NCBI RefSeq assembly: GCF_016863275.1
Contig: NZ_BOOO01000036.1
Span: 1-64,000, forward strand
From: Planotetraspora mira
Lineage (GTDB): Bacteria > Actinomycetota > Actinomycetes > Streptosporangiales > Streptosporangiaceae
Direction: 5' to 3'
Length of the DNA stretch: 64,000 bases
Part shown: positions 30,097 to 39,053 of the stretch, piece by piece
Layout of the letters: every line of letters starts with the position of its first letter
How positions within the stretch are numbered: the first letter of the stretch is position 1
The notes under the pieces: generated by a model
The model's input: the letters and a program-made list of their open reading frames with translations, nothing else
The model's database searches: none
What the model was told of the DNA's origin: nothing
Position numbers and translations under genes: made by a program

Positions 30097-31110
30097 ATGA
30101 CGGCCCGGGCGGAGCGGCGCGTCGACGGCGGACCGGACCGCAGACAGACGGAGACGCACGTGCTCGTCCATCCACCGGATCGGCCGACCCGGCTGCCGGC
30201 AGGCCATGCCAACGCCGTCGGCCTCACCCTGGGGCTCGTCGGCGACGAGTGGAACCTGCTCATCCTCCGCTACGCGCTGATGGGGGTCCGCAGGTACGGC
30301 GAGTGGCGCAAGGCGATGCCCATCTCGCACGCCGTGCTGACCCGCAGGCTCGCGTCGCTGACCGACATGGGGATCCTCGAGAAGGCCGGGGACGAGGGCC
30401 AGGGCAGACGGTTCGAGTACCGGCTGACCAAGCGCGGACGCGACCTGTGGCCGGTGCTGCTGACCATCTGGGCCTGGGAGTCGGCCTGGGTGCCCGAACA
30501 CGTCGAGTCGCTGCCGCGCATGGTCCACCGGACGTGCGGCAAGGAGTTCCTGCCCATCCTCTCGTGCGCCGCCTGCGGCGAGGCGGTGCGCCCGCGCGAC
30601 ATCACCGGCGGCTTCGGCCCGAGCGGCACCTGGGAGCGGTCGGTCCCCGCCGCGACGACCCGCCGCCGATCCGGGTCCACCTCGGAAGGCGGCGCGGGGA
30701 TGTTCCCGCAGACCATGGCCCTCATCGGCAACCGCTGGTCGGCGGCCATCCTGGGTGCGGCGTTCCAGGGCCTGCACCGGTTCCGCGACTTCGAGCAGAG
30801 GCTGGGCGCGCCGCCGACGATCGTCGCAGAACGGCTGCGCTCCTTCTGCGACCTCGGCGTCTTCGAGCAGGCCCCCAGCGCGGAGCGCGCCGACTGGCTC
30901 AGCTACCACCTCACGGAGAAGGGGCGTGCCTTCTTCCCCGTCGTCATCACCACGATCGACTGGGGCCAGCGATGGTTCCTGGCGGAGGAGGGCCCCGCCC
31001 TCGTCTACACCCACCGCGCCTGTGGCCGTGACTTCCACGCACAGCTCACCTGCGACGCCTGTGCGGTGCCGCTGCGCGGAACCGAGGTCGTGGTGGAACG
31101 CCCGGCCTGA
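30097..31110 (+). CDS. Tandem HxlR-type winged-helix regulator with two zinc-ribbon-like modules
   Basis: 337 aa. Two full HxlR units in one chain: about 45-125 (LVGDEWNLLILRYALMGVRRYGEW...LTRRLASLTDMGIL) and about 190-275 (IGNRWSAAILGAAFQGLHRFRDFEQ...VAERLRSFCDLGVF). Each is followed by a small Cys/His module: HRTCGKEFLPILSCAACGEAV and HRACGRDFHAQLTCDACAVPL, both of the pattern H-x2-C-x8-9-C-x2-C, suited to Zn binding. HxlR proteins bind DNA as dimers and sense aldehydes or redox; here one chain could act as a pseudo-dimer. It lies inside the catabolic operon and is the best candidate to bind the shared 17-bp boxes. Confidence 0.87.
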   Translation: MTARAERRVDGGPDRRQTETHVLVHPPDRPTRLPAGHANAVGLTLGLVGDEWNLLILRYALMGVRRYGEWRKAMPISHAVLTRRLASLTDMGILEKAGDEGQGRRFEYRLTKRGRDLWPVLLTIWAWESAWVPEHVESLPRMVHRTCGKEFLPILSCAACGEAVRPRDITGGFGPSGTWERSVPAATTRRRSGSTSEGGAGMFPQTMALIGNRWSAAILGAAFQGLHRFRDFEQRLGAPPTIVAERLRSFCDLGVFEQAPSAERADWLSYHLTEKGRAFFPVVITTIDWGQRWFLAEEGPALVYTHRACGRDFHAQLTCDACAVPLRGTEVVVERPA

Positions 31111-31127
31111 CGAGAAAGGAGGACCAG

Positions 31128-32651
31128 GTGTCCTCAGGCATCGCCGATCTGCTGCGCTCCTCGGCGTCGCGGAGCCCCGGCTCCCCAGTGGTGACCGGTG
31201 ACGGTCGCGCCCTCACCTACGGCGAACTGGCCGAACGGTCCGACCGGGTGGCCGCGGCACTGGCCCGGCTCGCCCCGGGATCCCGGGTGGGCTACGTCGA
31301 CAGGAACGCGACCGAATACTTCGAACTGCTCTTCGGCGCCGCAAAGGCCGGAGTGGTGCTCGTCCCGCTGAACTTCCGGCTGGCCCCCGACGAGATGCGC
31401 TGGATCCTCGGCGACGCGGACGTGTCGCTGGTCGTGGCGGGTCCCGACCATGTGGAGGCCCTTCGCGGCGCCGCGGACGTCCCGGTCATCGCCGTGGGTT
31501 CCGACTACGAGGAGTGGCTCGCCGGGCAGGAACCCGCCGACCCGAAGCGGGATGCGACCGGCGACGCGCTGGTGGTCCTCATGTACTCGTCCGGTACCAC
31601 CGGCCGGCCCAAGGGCGTGCACGTGACCGCCGCCGGTCTCGCCTCCGCCGTCGAGTTGTTCGGCGCGTGCTTCACCCTCGGCCCCGACACGGTCAGCATG
31701 GTCCCGATCCCCTACTACCACATCGCCGGGGCCGGGTGGGCGCTCATCACGATCGCCGAGGGGGGCACGCTCGTGCAGTGCCGTGAGCCGACACCCCAGT
31801 CGATGCTCGGCCAACTCGTCGATCATCGCGTGACCCACACGGCGCTGGTCCCCGCCGTCATCCAGATCATGACCGAGCTGCCCTCGGCCCGCGACGCCGA
31901 CTTCTCCGCGCTCCGGCAGGTCGTCTACGGCGCCTCGCCCATCTCGGAGAGCCTGCTGAGCCGGGCGGTCGCCCTGTTCGGCGCGGAGTTCTTCCAGTCC
32001 TACGGCCTCACGGAGACGATCGGCGTCACCACGCTGCTCGGACCCGACCAGCACCTGCCGGACAACCCCGTGGAGGGGCGGTTGCGCTCGGCGGGCCGGG
32101 CCGTCCCCGGCATGGAGGTCGCGGTGCTCGACCTGGAGACCGGCGGGACGGCGGCGCCGGGAACGGCCGGTGAGGTCATCGTGCGCGGGCCCTGTGTGAC
32201 GACCGGCTACTGGCGGAACGCCGCCGCGACCGAGGCCGCCTTCCTCCCCGGAGGCTGGCTGCGGACGGGCGACGCCGGGTCGATGGACTCCGACGGCTAC
32301 CTCTACCTGCACGACCGGCTCAAGGACATGATCGTCAGCGGTGGGGAGAACGTGTACCCCGCCGAGATCGAGAGTGTGCTCGCCGGGCATCCCGCCGTGC
32401 TGGAGGCCGCGGTGATCGGGGTGCCGTCCGAGAAGTGGGGGGAGACGCCGCTCGCGGTGGTCGTGCTGCGACCGGGCGCGGAGGCCACCGAGGACGACAT
32501 GCTGACCTGGGCGCGGGAACGGCTCGCGCACTACAAGTGCCCCACGAAGACCGTGTTCAGCGACGCGCTGCCGCGCAACCCGTCCGGGAAGATCCTCAAG
32601 CGGGAGCTGCGCCGTCCGTGGTGGGAGAGCTCAGAGCGCCGCATCGGCTGA
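31128..32651 (+). CDS. Acyl-CoA ligase (class I adenylate-forming)
   Basis: 507 aa from GTG 31128 with a perfect aaaggagg. Adenylation motifs: MYSSGTTGRPKGV (P-loop-like), YGLTET, GYWRN, WLRTGDAG, and the C-terminal NPSGKILKRELR carrying the catalytic Lys. Converts a carboxylic acid to its CoA thioester via an acyl-AMP. Last gene of the thiolase-oxygenase-HxlR-ligase operon. Very similar in layout to the ligase at 34866-36467; a duplication followed by divergence is possible. A 19-bp perfect hairpin ends the operon. Confidence 0.92.
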   Translation: MSSGIADLLRSSASRSPGSPVVTGDGRALTYGELAERSDRVAAALARLAPGSRVGYVDRNATEYFELLFGAAKAGVVLVPLNFRLAPDEMRWILGDADVSLVVAGPDHVEALRGAADVPVIAVGSDYEEWLAGQEPADPKRDATGDALVVLMYSSGTTGRPKGVHVTAAGLASAVELFGACFTLGPDTVSMVPIPYYHIAGAGWALITIAEGGTLVQCREPTPQSMLGQLVDHRVTHTALVPAVIQIMTELPSARDADFSALRQVVYGASPISESLLSRAVALFGAEFFQSYGLTETIGVTTLLGPDQHLPDNPVEGRLRSAGRAVPGMEVAVLDLETGGTAAPGTAGEVIVRGPCVTTGYWRNAAATEAAFLPGGWLRTGDAGSMDSDGYLYLHDRLKDMIVSGGENVYPAEIESVLAGHPAVLEAAVIGVPSEKWGETPLAVVVLRPGAEATEDDMLTWARERLAHYKCPTKTVFSDALPRNPSGKILKRELRRPWWESSERRIG

Positions 32652-32686
32652 CGCGCGGAGCGTGGTCCGCCGGATGACTCCGCGCA

Positions 32687-32726
32687 CCTGTACGGCGGAG
32701 CCCGGGACCGGGCTCCGCCGTACAGG
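32687..32726. terminator. Strong bidirectional terminator hairpin
   Basis: 19-base arms (32687-32705 and 32708-32726) pair perfectly around a two-base centre. It separates the acyl-CoA ligase from the convergent peptidase gene. Confidence 0.8.
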
Positions 32727-32739
32727 GTGGGTCAGCGGA

Positions 32740-34668
32740 TCAGAACAGGCGTGCCTGCGGCGTCGGCAGGTCCACCCTGCCGGGGCCGTGCCAGCCGTGC
32801 TTGCCGCCGAAGGCGTGTGCGCCCTTGTCGCTCACCAGCGGCAGTGTGACCTTGCTCTTGGACAGGTCGACCGTCACCGCGGCTCCGGTGGCCGTGTCGC
32901 GGGAGTAGCTGGAGTCGGTGCCCGCGAGGATCACGCCCAGCCGGTGGCCCTGCTTGAAGGTGTAGTCCTGCGGCAGGGTGTCCCACGTGACGGTGGCGGA
33001 CTCCCCGGCAGGCAGGGGGGACGACGTCGTCAGCGAGTCGCGGTTCTGCACGTCGATCCAGCCGCGGGCCACGATCTCCAGGGGCCGGCTCACGACGTTC
33101 GTGGTGGTCGTCCGGTAGCAGGCGTCGTCGGTCGCCGTGCTGTCGCCGTAGCAGGTCTCGTCGGTGTTCGTCGTGATGCCGCCGCCGGACCGCCAGTCCA
33201 CTCGGGCCTCCTCGCCGAAGTCGACGAGCAGCGCGGTGAGGTTGGAGGTCGGCTTGTCCAGCGTGACCTTCAGCGACACCTCGGGGGTGCCGGACATCCG
33301 CAGGTCGCCGGGGAGCTCGCCGGTCGTGAACGCGACGCGTCCCGCCGCCGGGGTGCCCACGTCCGCGGTCATGGCGTTCTCCGACTGCCTGAGGTCGGTG
33401 AACGTCGCCGTCGTGCCCTTGCCGGCCTTGGTGAGGCCGAGGGTGCCGTCGGCGGCCGGGCGCAGCGCGACCTCGTCGGTGTGCGGGGCCGGCCAGTCCT
33501 TCTGCGTGATCCAGGTGTCGGGAGCGGCCTGGATGTCGGCGCGCGGCTCTTTCATGATCCCGTTGTGGACGCCCTGCAGCCAGTAGTCGAACCAGCGGTG
33601 CAGCGTGTCGACCCAGACGTCACGGCGGTAGTCGAAGGGATCGACGTGCTCGTACTGCCCGAGCCAGATCTTGCGCGGCACGTTCCTGTCGCCCAGCGCG
33701 TCCCACCAGGTGGAGAGGTTGTCGGTTTTGACGTTGAGGTCGTTGAGCGTGTGCACCGCGAAGACGCTGGCGCGGACCTTCCGCACGTCGGAGATCGAGC
33801 CGTGAAGGTAGTCGCGCTCGTTCCAGAACGCGTTGTAGTTGCCGGTGTCGTCCCCGGCCGCCGCGTCCAGTCCCGTCCGTACGGCCGCGCACTTGGCGTC
33901 CGGATCGGTGTCGACGGCGTTGGAGAGATAGGACGGGTAGTTGTAGTTGTAGACGACGCCGTTCATCCGCTGGTAGCGGTACCACGAACTGATGGCGTTG
34001 ATCGGCACGATGGTGACCAGGCCCTCGACGCCCGTTCCCGCCACCGCGTTGGCGAGCGTGCCGTCGTACGACTTGCCGATCATCCCGGCCTTGCCGGTGC
34101 TCCAGGTGGCCTTGACCTGCTTCCCGGCGGCGTCGTACGCCTTCGCGCGGCCGTTCAGCCAGTCGATGACCGCCTTGCCGCCGAGGACGTCCGCCTTGCC
34201 GCCCATGTCCGGGCATCCGTCGGACTTGGTCGTGCCGATCATGTCCACGTTGAGCACGGCGTAGCCGCGTGGCACGAAGTAGTTGTCGTAGAACAGGGGG
34301 AACTTGAGCGGGTTGCCGTCGGCGTCGTAGGTCTTGCGCTCCGCCTCGTTGCCCCGGCCCGAGTTGTCGTAGTAGGGGCTCTCGTCGATGATGGCGGGAA
34401 CCTTGAGCCCCCTGTCCGACTCCTTCGGCCGGATGATGTCGACGCGTACGCGGTCCTTCGTGCCGTCGCCGTCGCTGTCGACACTCGACTCGACGTAGAC
34501 GTATTCGCGGATGGCGTCGGCGTAGGAGAAGACCGGCTGGGTGACTCCTCGCTCGACCTTGATCTTGGGCTGTGTCGCCGCGCCGGCCGGTGTGGTCCCC
34601 ACGACCATGGCCAGTGCCGCTGTGAGGGCGAGAGCGGCTGAGACGCCTCGCCGACGGGATTTGAGCAC
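32740..34668 (-). CDS. Secreted X-Pro dipeptidyl-peptidase (CocE/PepX family)
   Basis: 642 aa from GTG 34668 (gggagg upstream). Signal peptide about 1-30 (ALALTAALAMVVGTTPAGA, cleavage near AGA-ATQ). Alpha/beta-hydrolase domain with nucleophile Ser200 in GKSYDG, and charge-relay His in LGQYEHVDPF. The C-terminal jelly-roll (about 420-640) is typical of PepX and CocE. Releases X-Pro dipeptides or hydrolyses related esters outside the cell. It lies between two operons of the catabolic island but has no evident link to them. Confidence 0.92.
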   Translation of the reverse strand: MLKSRRRGVSAALALTAALAMVVGTTPAGAATQPKIKVERGVTQPVFSYADAIREYVYVESSVDSDGDGTKDRVRVDIIRPKESDRGLKVPAIIDESPYYDNSGRGNEAERKTYDADGNPLKFPLFYDNYFVPRGYAVLNVDMIGTTKSDGCPDMGGKADVLGGKAVIDWLNGRAKAYDAAGKQVKATWSTGKAGMIGKSYDGTLANAVAGTGVEGLVTIVPINAISSWYRYQRMNGVVYNYNYPSYLSNAVDTDPDAKCAAVRTGLDAAAGDDTGNYNAFWNERDYLHGSISDVRKVRASVFAVHTLNDLNVKTDNLSTWWDALGDRNVPRKIWLGQYEHVDPFDYRRDVWVDTLHRWFDYWLQGVHNGIMKEPRADIQAAPDTWITQKDWPAPHTDEVALRPAADGTLGLTKAGKGTTATFTDLRQSENAMTADVGTPAAGRVAFTTGELPGDLRMSGTPEVSLKVTLDKPTSNLTALLVDFGEEARVDWRSGGGITTNTDETCYGDSTATDDACYRTTTTNVVSRPLEIVARGWIDVQNRDSLTTSSPLPAGESATVTWDTLPQDYTFKQGHRLGVILAGTDSSYSRDTATGAAVTVDLSKSKVTLPLVSDKGAHAFGGKHGWHGPGRVDLPTPQARLF

Positions 34669-34865
34669 GCAAATCCTCCCGGATTACCGGAAAAAGGGAC
34701 GATCGCGCGCAACTCTCACCCCGCATTGGGGGCCTGACAAGATCTCTTTACGTCTTGTACACCTCCTTGCGGCCGGTATGTGACATATGAGACAGAAGGT
34801 GCACCCTGTGTATCAAGAGAGATCACATCCGGTGATCAAGGGCCCGCCTCCCGCGTGCTCCACGG

Positions 34866-36467
34866 TCAGGAGTGGGTCTCGCGCAGGCGGTTCTTCAGCA
34901 GCTTGCCGCTGGCGTTGCGGGGGAGCGCCTCGGCGAACGTCACACCCCGCGGGCACTTGAAGTGGGCGAGGCGCTCGCGCGCGAAGGCGATGACGTCGTC
35001 TGCGCCCACCTGTGCGGCTCCAGGCCGGAGCACGACCACGGCGTGGGGCACCTCGCCCCACTGCTCCGACGGCACCCCGATCACGGCGACCTCGGCCACC
35101 GCCGGATGCGCGGTGAGCACGCTCTCGACCTCGGCGGGGTACACGTTCTCCCCACCGCTGACGATCATGTCCTTGAGGCGGTCGTGCAGGTAGAGGTAGC
35201 CGTCCTCGTCGAACGAGCCGCCGTCTCCGGTGCGCAGCCAGCCGCCGGGCAGGACGGCGGCCTCGGTCGCGGCCGGATTGCGCCAGTACCCGAGCATCAC
35301 GTGGCCGCCGCCGATGAGCACCTCGCCGCGCTCGCCGGGCGGCAGGTCGCGGATCTCGCCCGGCAGGGCCGCGGGGTCCACCACCCGGATCGGCACGCCG
35401 TGCATGGCCTTGCCCGCCGACAGCAGCCGCCGTTCCTGACCGGGGCCGGGCAGGTGGTCGGCCGCGGTGAGCATGGTCACGCCGCCCGTCGACTCGGTGA
35501 GGCCGTAGCTCTGGATGAACCGGCAGCCGATGGTCTCGGTCGCCCGGACGATCACCGGCAGGGGGATCGGCGAGGCGCCGTACACCACGTATTTGAGCGC
35601 CGACCAGTCATGGGCGGTGACGCCGTCGAGCGACACCAGTCGCTGGATGAGCGTCGGCACCATGACCGCGTGGGACACCCGGCGCGCGATCAGGAGGTCG
35701 CGTAGCTCCTCGGGCGCCGTGGCGTTCTCCAGCAGGATGGCCGCCCCGTTCACGGCGGCGATCAGGGCCAGGCCGAAGCCCGAGATGTGGAAGTACGGGA
35801 TCGGCGCCATCGCCACCGACGTCTCGTCGAGGTCGATCTCGTGGTGCATGGTCGCCAGGGCCCGGCCGAGGTTGCGGCCGCTCAGCATGATGCCCTTGGG
35901 CGTCCCCGTGGTCCCGGAGGTATAGAAGATCACCGCTGTCGCGTCCGGATCGGGGCGCGTGTCCGGGTCGACCGGCGGCTGACCGGCCAGCCAGGACTCG
36001 TACGGCGTCGCACCCGCGACCGGCTCGGCCGTCACGACCCTGACGACGGACGGCGCCGCCGTGGACGTCAGGCGCTCGTCGCCCGCGCCGAGCACGAGCA
36101 CGGCGGGCTCGGCGTCGGCGAGGATCCGCGCGACCTCCGGCGGGGCGAGCCGGTTGTTCACCGCGGTGGCGATCGCGCCGATCTTGGCCGCGCCGTACAG
36201 GACCTCGAGGAACGAGGCGGCGTTGACGCCGATGTAGGCGATCCGGTCGCCCGCGCGGACGCCGTCGGCCAGCAACGCCTGCGCGACCCGGCTGGAACGC
36301 TCATCGAGCTCGGCATGGGTGACGACCCGGCCGGCCTCGATGACGGCGGGCAGGTCCGGGGTGGCGGCCGCGCGGCGGCGCACGATGTCGGCCAGACGGT
36401 CGACGCGGGTGCCGTCGGCGTGCAGGGCGTAACCGGCGTCCGGACCGGTTCTGAGCGAGGTGTTCAC
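34866..36467 (-). CDS. Acyl-CoA ligase (class I adenylate-forming)
   Basis: 533 aa from GTG 36467, overlapping the stop of the preceding gene (GTGA). Motifs FYTSGTTGTPKGI, YGLTES, GYWRN, WLRTGDGG, LKDMIVSGGENVYP and NASGKLLKNRLR with catalytic Lys. Last gene of the five-gene minus operon SnoaL-SDR-VOC-dehydrogenase-ligase. Probably activates the acid made by that pathway. The region 34669-34865 upstream of the peptidase contains no gene. Confidence 0.92.
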   Translation of the reverse strand: MNTSLRTGPDAGYALHADGTRVDRLADIVRRRAAATPDLPAVIEAGRVVTHAELDERSSRVAQALLADGVRAGDRIAYIGVNAASFLEVLYGAAKIGAIATAVNNRLAPPEVARILADAEPAVLVLGAGDERLTSTAAPSVVRVVTAEPVAGATPYESWLAGQPPVDPDTRPDPDATAVIFYTSGTTGTPKGIMLSGRNLGRALATMHHEIDLDETSVAMAPIPYFHISGFGLALIAAVNGAAILLENATAPEELRDLLIARRVSHAVMVPTLIQRLVSLDGVTAHDWSALKYVVYGASPIPLPVIVRATETIGCRFIQSYGLTESTGGVTMLTAADHLPGPGQERRLLSAGKAMHGVPIRVVDPAALPGEIRDLPPGERGEVLIGGGHVMLGYWRNPAATEAAVLPGGWLRTGDGGSFDEDGYLYLHDRLKDMIVSGGENVYPAEVESVLTAHPAVAEVAVIGVPSEQWGEVPHAVVVLRPGAAQVGADDVIAFARERLAHFKCPRGVTFAEALPRNASGKLLKNRLRETHS

Positions 36468-37531
36468 GATGCCCCCTGGGTGGCCTCGGTGCTGAAGGTG
36501 TACGGCGCGAAGACCGGCGGCTCGAAGATCCCCGGCGGGGCCGCCACGACGTCGCCGATCGCGCGGATGACCGGTCCCGCGGTGACGAACTGCGCGGCGG
36601 TGGTCCTGCTGTGCGGATCGTCTGGTTCGACCAGGTTCAGCGTCATGGTGAGTCCCGGCCTGCCGGTCACGCTCACCGTCCAGTGGTCGCGCCCGGCGTA
36701 GCGCGGCATGGCCGGGTCCATGGTCCAGACGATGGACAGGGTGAGCACACGGCGGCCGGCGGACAGCGCGTGCCATCGCCACTCGGTGGCGGCGACGGTG
36801 CCCTTCCTGATGGTCCCCGCCGCCACCTCGAGGTCGCGGACGGCGGGCTCGATGTGGTGATCGGGCTCGTAGGCGTCGACGGCGAGCCTCATGCGTTCGG
36901 CCATGAACGCCAGCGTCTCGGTGTAGAGCCGGCCGTACAGCCGGGGCAGTTCGCCCGCCGTGAGGTCGATCGCGGCGGGGTCGGAGCCCATGCCCATCAC
37001 GTCGAACACGAAGTTCGGATCGGGCATCCGGGTGGCGTCCAGCACCTCGTCGACGACGATCCGGTCCAGCTCGAGACAGACGCCGGACAGGGCGAGGGCC
37101 AGGCGCTCGCCGATGACGCCGGGGCTGATGCCGACGCCGTACAGCGTGGTGCCGCCCTCGGCGCAGGCGGCCAGGAACATCTCCTCGCGCTCGCGGCCGT
37201 GCGCGCGCGGGAAGTGATTGCCCGCCGTGGTGATGACGTTCTTGCCGGAACGCAGCAGCGCGAGGATGTCGGCGTCGTGCGTCTCGTACGGCACCTGCAG
37301 CCGCGGCGTGTGCACGACCACGTCGGCGGGGATCGCCAGGATCTCGTCCCTGTCGCGGGTGGCGACGATCCCGGTGAGGGGACGGCGCGCGATGGCGCCG
37401 GCGTCGCGGCCCACCTTGCGGTCGCCGTAGACGTACAGCCCGGCGAGCTCGAGACCGGGGGAGTCGAGCACGGCCCGCAGGCAGGTCTTGCCGATGGCGC
37501 CGGTGGCCCACTGGATGACGCGCACGGTCAT
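36464..37531 (-). CDS. DapB-like NAD(P)H-dependent dehydrogenase
   Basis: 355 aa. N-terminal Rossmann fold (VIQWATGAIGKTCLRAVLDS; then GLYVYGDRKVGRDAG) as in dihydrodipicolinate reductase and 2,4-diaminopentanoate dehydrogenase. The C-terminal part is strand-rich (TVSVTGRPGLTMTLNLVE). This actinobacterial family is commonly found in steroid/terpenoid or amino-acid catabolic islands and its substrates are mostly unknown. Its ATG overlaps the VOC stop (ATGA) and its stop overlaps the ligase start, so the operon is translationally coupled throughout. Confidence 0.82.
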   Translation of the reverse strand: MTVRVIQWATGAIGKTCLRAVLDSPGLELAGLYVYGDRKVGRDAGAIARRPLTGIVATRDRDEILAIPADVVVHTPRLQVPYETHDADILALLRSGKNVITTAGNHFPRAHGREREEMFLAACAEGGTTLYGVGISPGVIGERLALALSGVCLELDRIVVDEVLDATRMPDPNFVFDVMGMGSDPAAIDLTAGELPRLYGRLYTETLAFMAERMRLAVDAYEPDHHIEPAVRDLEVAAGTIRKGTVAATEWRWHALSAGRRVLTLSIVWTMDPAMPRYAGRDHWTVSVTGRPGLTMTLNLVEPDDPHSRTTAAQFVTAGPVIRAIGDVVAAPPGIFEPPVFAPYTFSTEATQGAS

Positions 37532-38301
37532 GCGGCACCTCCGGGCCCTTCATGAGGGACGAGACGGATGGTCAGCCCGGCGGTCTCGATCACGCCCGCC
37601 TCGGACGCCCGGAGGTCCAGCGCGACCAGGCCGCGTCTGCCGGTCACGGGGACGAACCGGATCAGCCCACGCCCGGCGCGCACGGCGGCGCCCTCCACTG
37701 CGGGGCCCTCCACTGTCCTGCCTTCAACGGTGCTGCCTTCAACGGCGCTGTTCTCCGCGGCGGCGCCTTCCACGGGCAGGCCGAACAGCCGCGACCACAA
37801 CACCGCCGTCGCGGCGGGATCGGCTACGGCCACGTCGACGGCGACCAGGTCGCCCGCCGGCGCCCCCGGAGACACGCCCGGGGTGTCCCACGCGTCGTAG
37901 TGCCAGGCGCGTCCGGGCGGCATCTCGTCGGCCTCGACGAGGACGCCGAGGTCGCCGGGGTGGAGTTGGATGATCGTCGCTCCGTCGAGGTCCTGCCGGT
38001 GCACGATCCGCACGCCCGACGCGGCGCACCGCTCGGCCAGCGCCGTCGCCTCGGGGACGCGCAACGCGACCAGGTAGCCGCCTTCGCCGTCCTCGAGGAA
38101 GCGGTGCAGGCGGGACTGAGGGCCGGAGGGGGCGACCACCTCCAGGTAGGTGTCGCCGAGCGTCAGCACCTCGTTCGCGATCGCCCAGGCGGCCAGCTCG
38201 GGATCGGGGAATCCCGGAGCCAGCCCGAGCCGTTCCCGGATCCCCGCGGCGGCGAGGTCGTGGACCGCGACGGTCGCCTGCACGAGTTCGGGCGCGCTCA
38301 T
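37528..38301 (-). CDS. Glyoxalase-like (VOC) protein with a pentapeptide minisatellite insert
   Basis: 257 aa from ATG 38301. Two VOC-like halves: ATVAVHDLAAAGIRERLGL...DTYLEVVAPSG and VAVDVAVADPAATAVLWSRLFGLPVEG. Between the last helix and the final strands the chain carries about six copies of a V-E-G-x-x repeat, encoded by a 15-bp tandem repeat at 37690-37779. The insert would form an exposed loop. Likely a glyoxalase_5-like isomerase or dioxygenase of the pathway; metal ligands are not certain. Fully overlapped (4 bases) with the neighbours at both ends. Confidence 0.78.
   Translation of the reverse strand: MSAPELVQATVAVHDLAAAGIRERLGLAPGFPDPELAAWAIANEVLTLGDTYLEVVAPSGPQSRLHRFLEDGEGGYLVALRVPEATALAERCAASGVRIVHRQDLDGATIIQLHPGDLGVLVEADEMPPGRAWHYDAWDTPGVSPGAPAGDLVAVDVAVADPAATAVLWSRLFGLPVEGAAAENSAVEGSTVEGRTVEGPAVEGAAVRAGRGLIRFVPVTGRRGLVALDLRASEAGVIETAGLTIRLVPHEGPGGAA
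37690..37779. repeat. 15-bp minisatellite, six degenerate units, in the VOC gene
   Basis: Units begin at 37690, 37705, 37720, 37735, 37750 and 37765, each of the form gcc(c/t)tc(c/a)acNg-N5. The repeat keeps the reading frame and encodes VEG-x-x. Copy-number variation between strains would be expected. Confidence 0.7.
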
Positions 38302-39053
38302 CGGCCCGTTCGCAACGTGGACGCGTGCAGCAGCTTCGCCAGTTGCCGCTCGTAGCGGCCGGGGTCGCGAGCCATCCGCGCACGGGCGTCGACCGCCATC
38401 CAGTCGGTGTCGGCGACGCTCTCCCCGCGTTCCACCGCACGCAGGCCCGCCCGCGCGACGTCGCGCGGATCCTCCTTGCGCCCGTCCACGTGCGCGGCCA
38501 TCCGGGTGTCGACCGAGCCGACGATCAGCGAGGTGACCTGCGTGCCCTGCGGTTCCAGCTCGGCTCGGGCGATGGTGCCGAGCCAGAGCGCGGCGGCCTT
38601 GGACGTCGAGTAGCCGCCCATGAACGGGGTCGGCACCATCCCGGCCACCGACAGCACGTTGGCGATGGCCCCGCCGCCGTTGGCGGCGAGCACGGGCGCG
38701 AACGCGCGGATCATGTTGAGCGTGCCGAAGAAGTTGACCTCCATCTCGGCCCTGGCGGCGTCCGGATCGTCTGTGAGCACCAGGCGCCGGTTGGCGAAAT
38801 GGCCCGCGTTGTTGATCAGGACGGACACGTCGGCGCACATGGAGGCCGCCGCGGTGACCTGGCCGAGGTCGGTGACGTCGAGCCGTACCGGCACCGCTCC
38901 GGCCTCGACGAGCGCGGTGTCCACGTCGCCGGGGTCGCGGGTGCCCGCGTAGACCCGGGCCGCGCCGCGAGCCAGCAACTCCTCGACGAACGCCCTGCCG
39001 ATGCCCCTGTTGCCGCCGGTGACGAGGGCGGCCCGGCCCGTCAGCTCGATCAT
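38298..39053 (-). CDS. Short-chain dehydrogenase
   Basis: 251 aa. TGGNRGIGRAF (NADP loop), LDVTD, NNAGHF, catalytic Ser in LSVAGM, YSTSKAA (Tyr-x3-Lys). Classical SDR. Overlaps the SnoaL gene upstream (ATGA) and the VOC gene downstream (ATGA). Likely an alcohol/ketone dehydrogenase in the catabolic pathway; substrate unknown. Confidence 0.9.
   Translation of the reverse strand: MIELTGRAALVTGGNRGIGRAFVEELLARGAARVYAGTRDPGDVDTALVEAGAVPVRLDVTDLGQVTAAASMCADVSVLINNAGHFANRRLVLTDDPDAARAEMEVNFFGTLNMIRAFAPVLAANGGGAIANVLSVAGMVPTPFMGGYSTSKAAALWLGTIARAELEPQGTQVTSLIVGSVDTRMAAHVDGRKEDPRDVARAGLRAVERGESVADTDWMAVDARARMARDPGRYERQLAKLLHASTLRTGR

Noticed and set aside
27222-30263. 1013-aa open frame on the minus strand
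   Set aside because: It is antisense to the thiolase-like and carotenoid oxygenase genes, lacks any recognisable domain, and has the Val/Arg/Gly/Asp bias of a high-GC shadow frame.
36468-37553. Fusion of DapB-like and ligase frames into one 895-aa protein
   Set aside because: The upstream part is a shifted frame of the dehydrogenase gene; the two genes overlap by GTGA in different frames.
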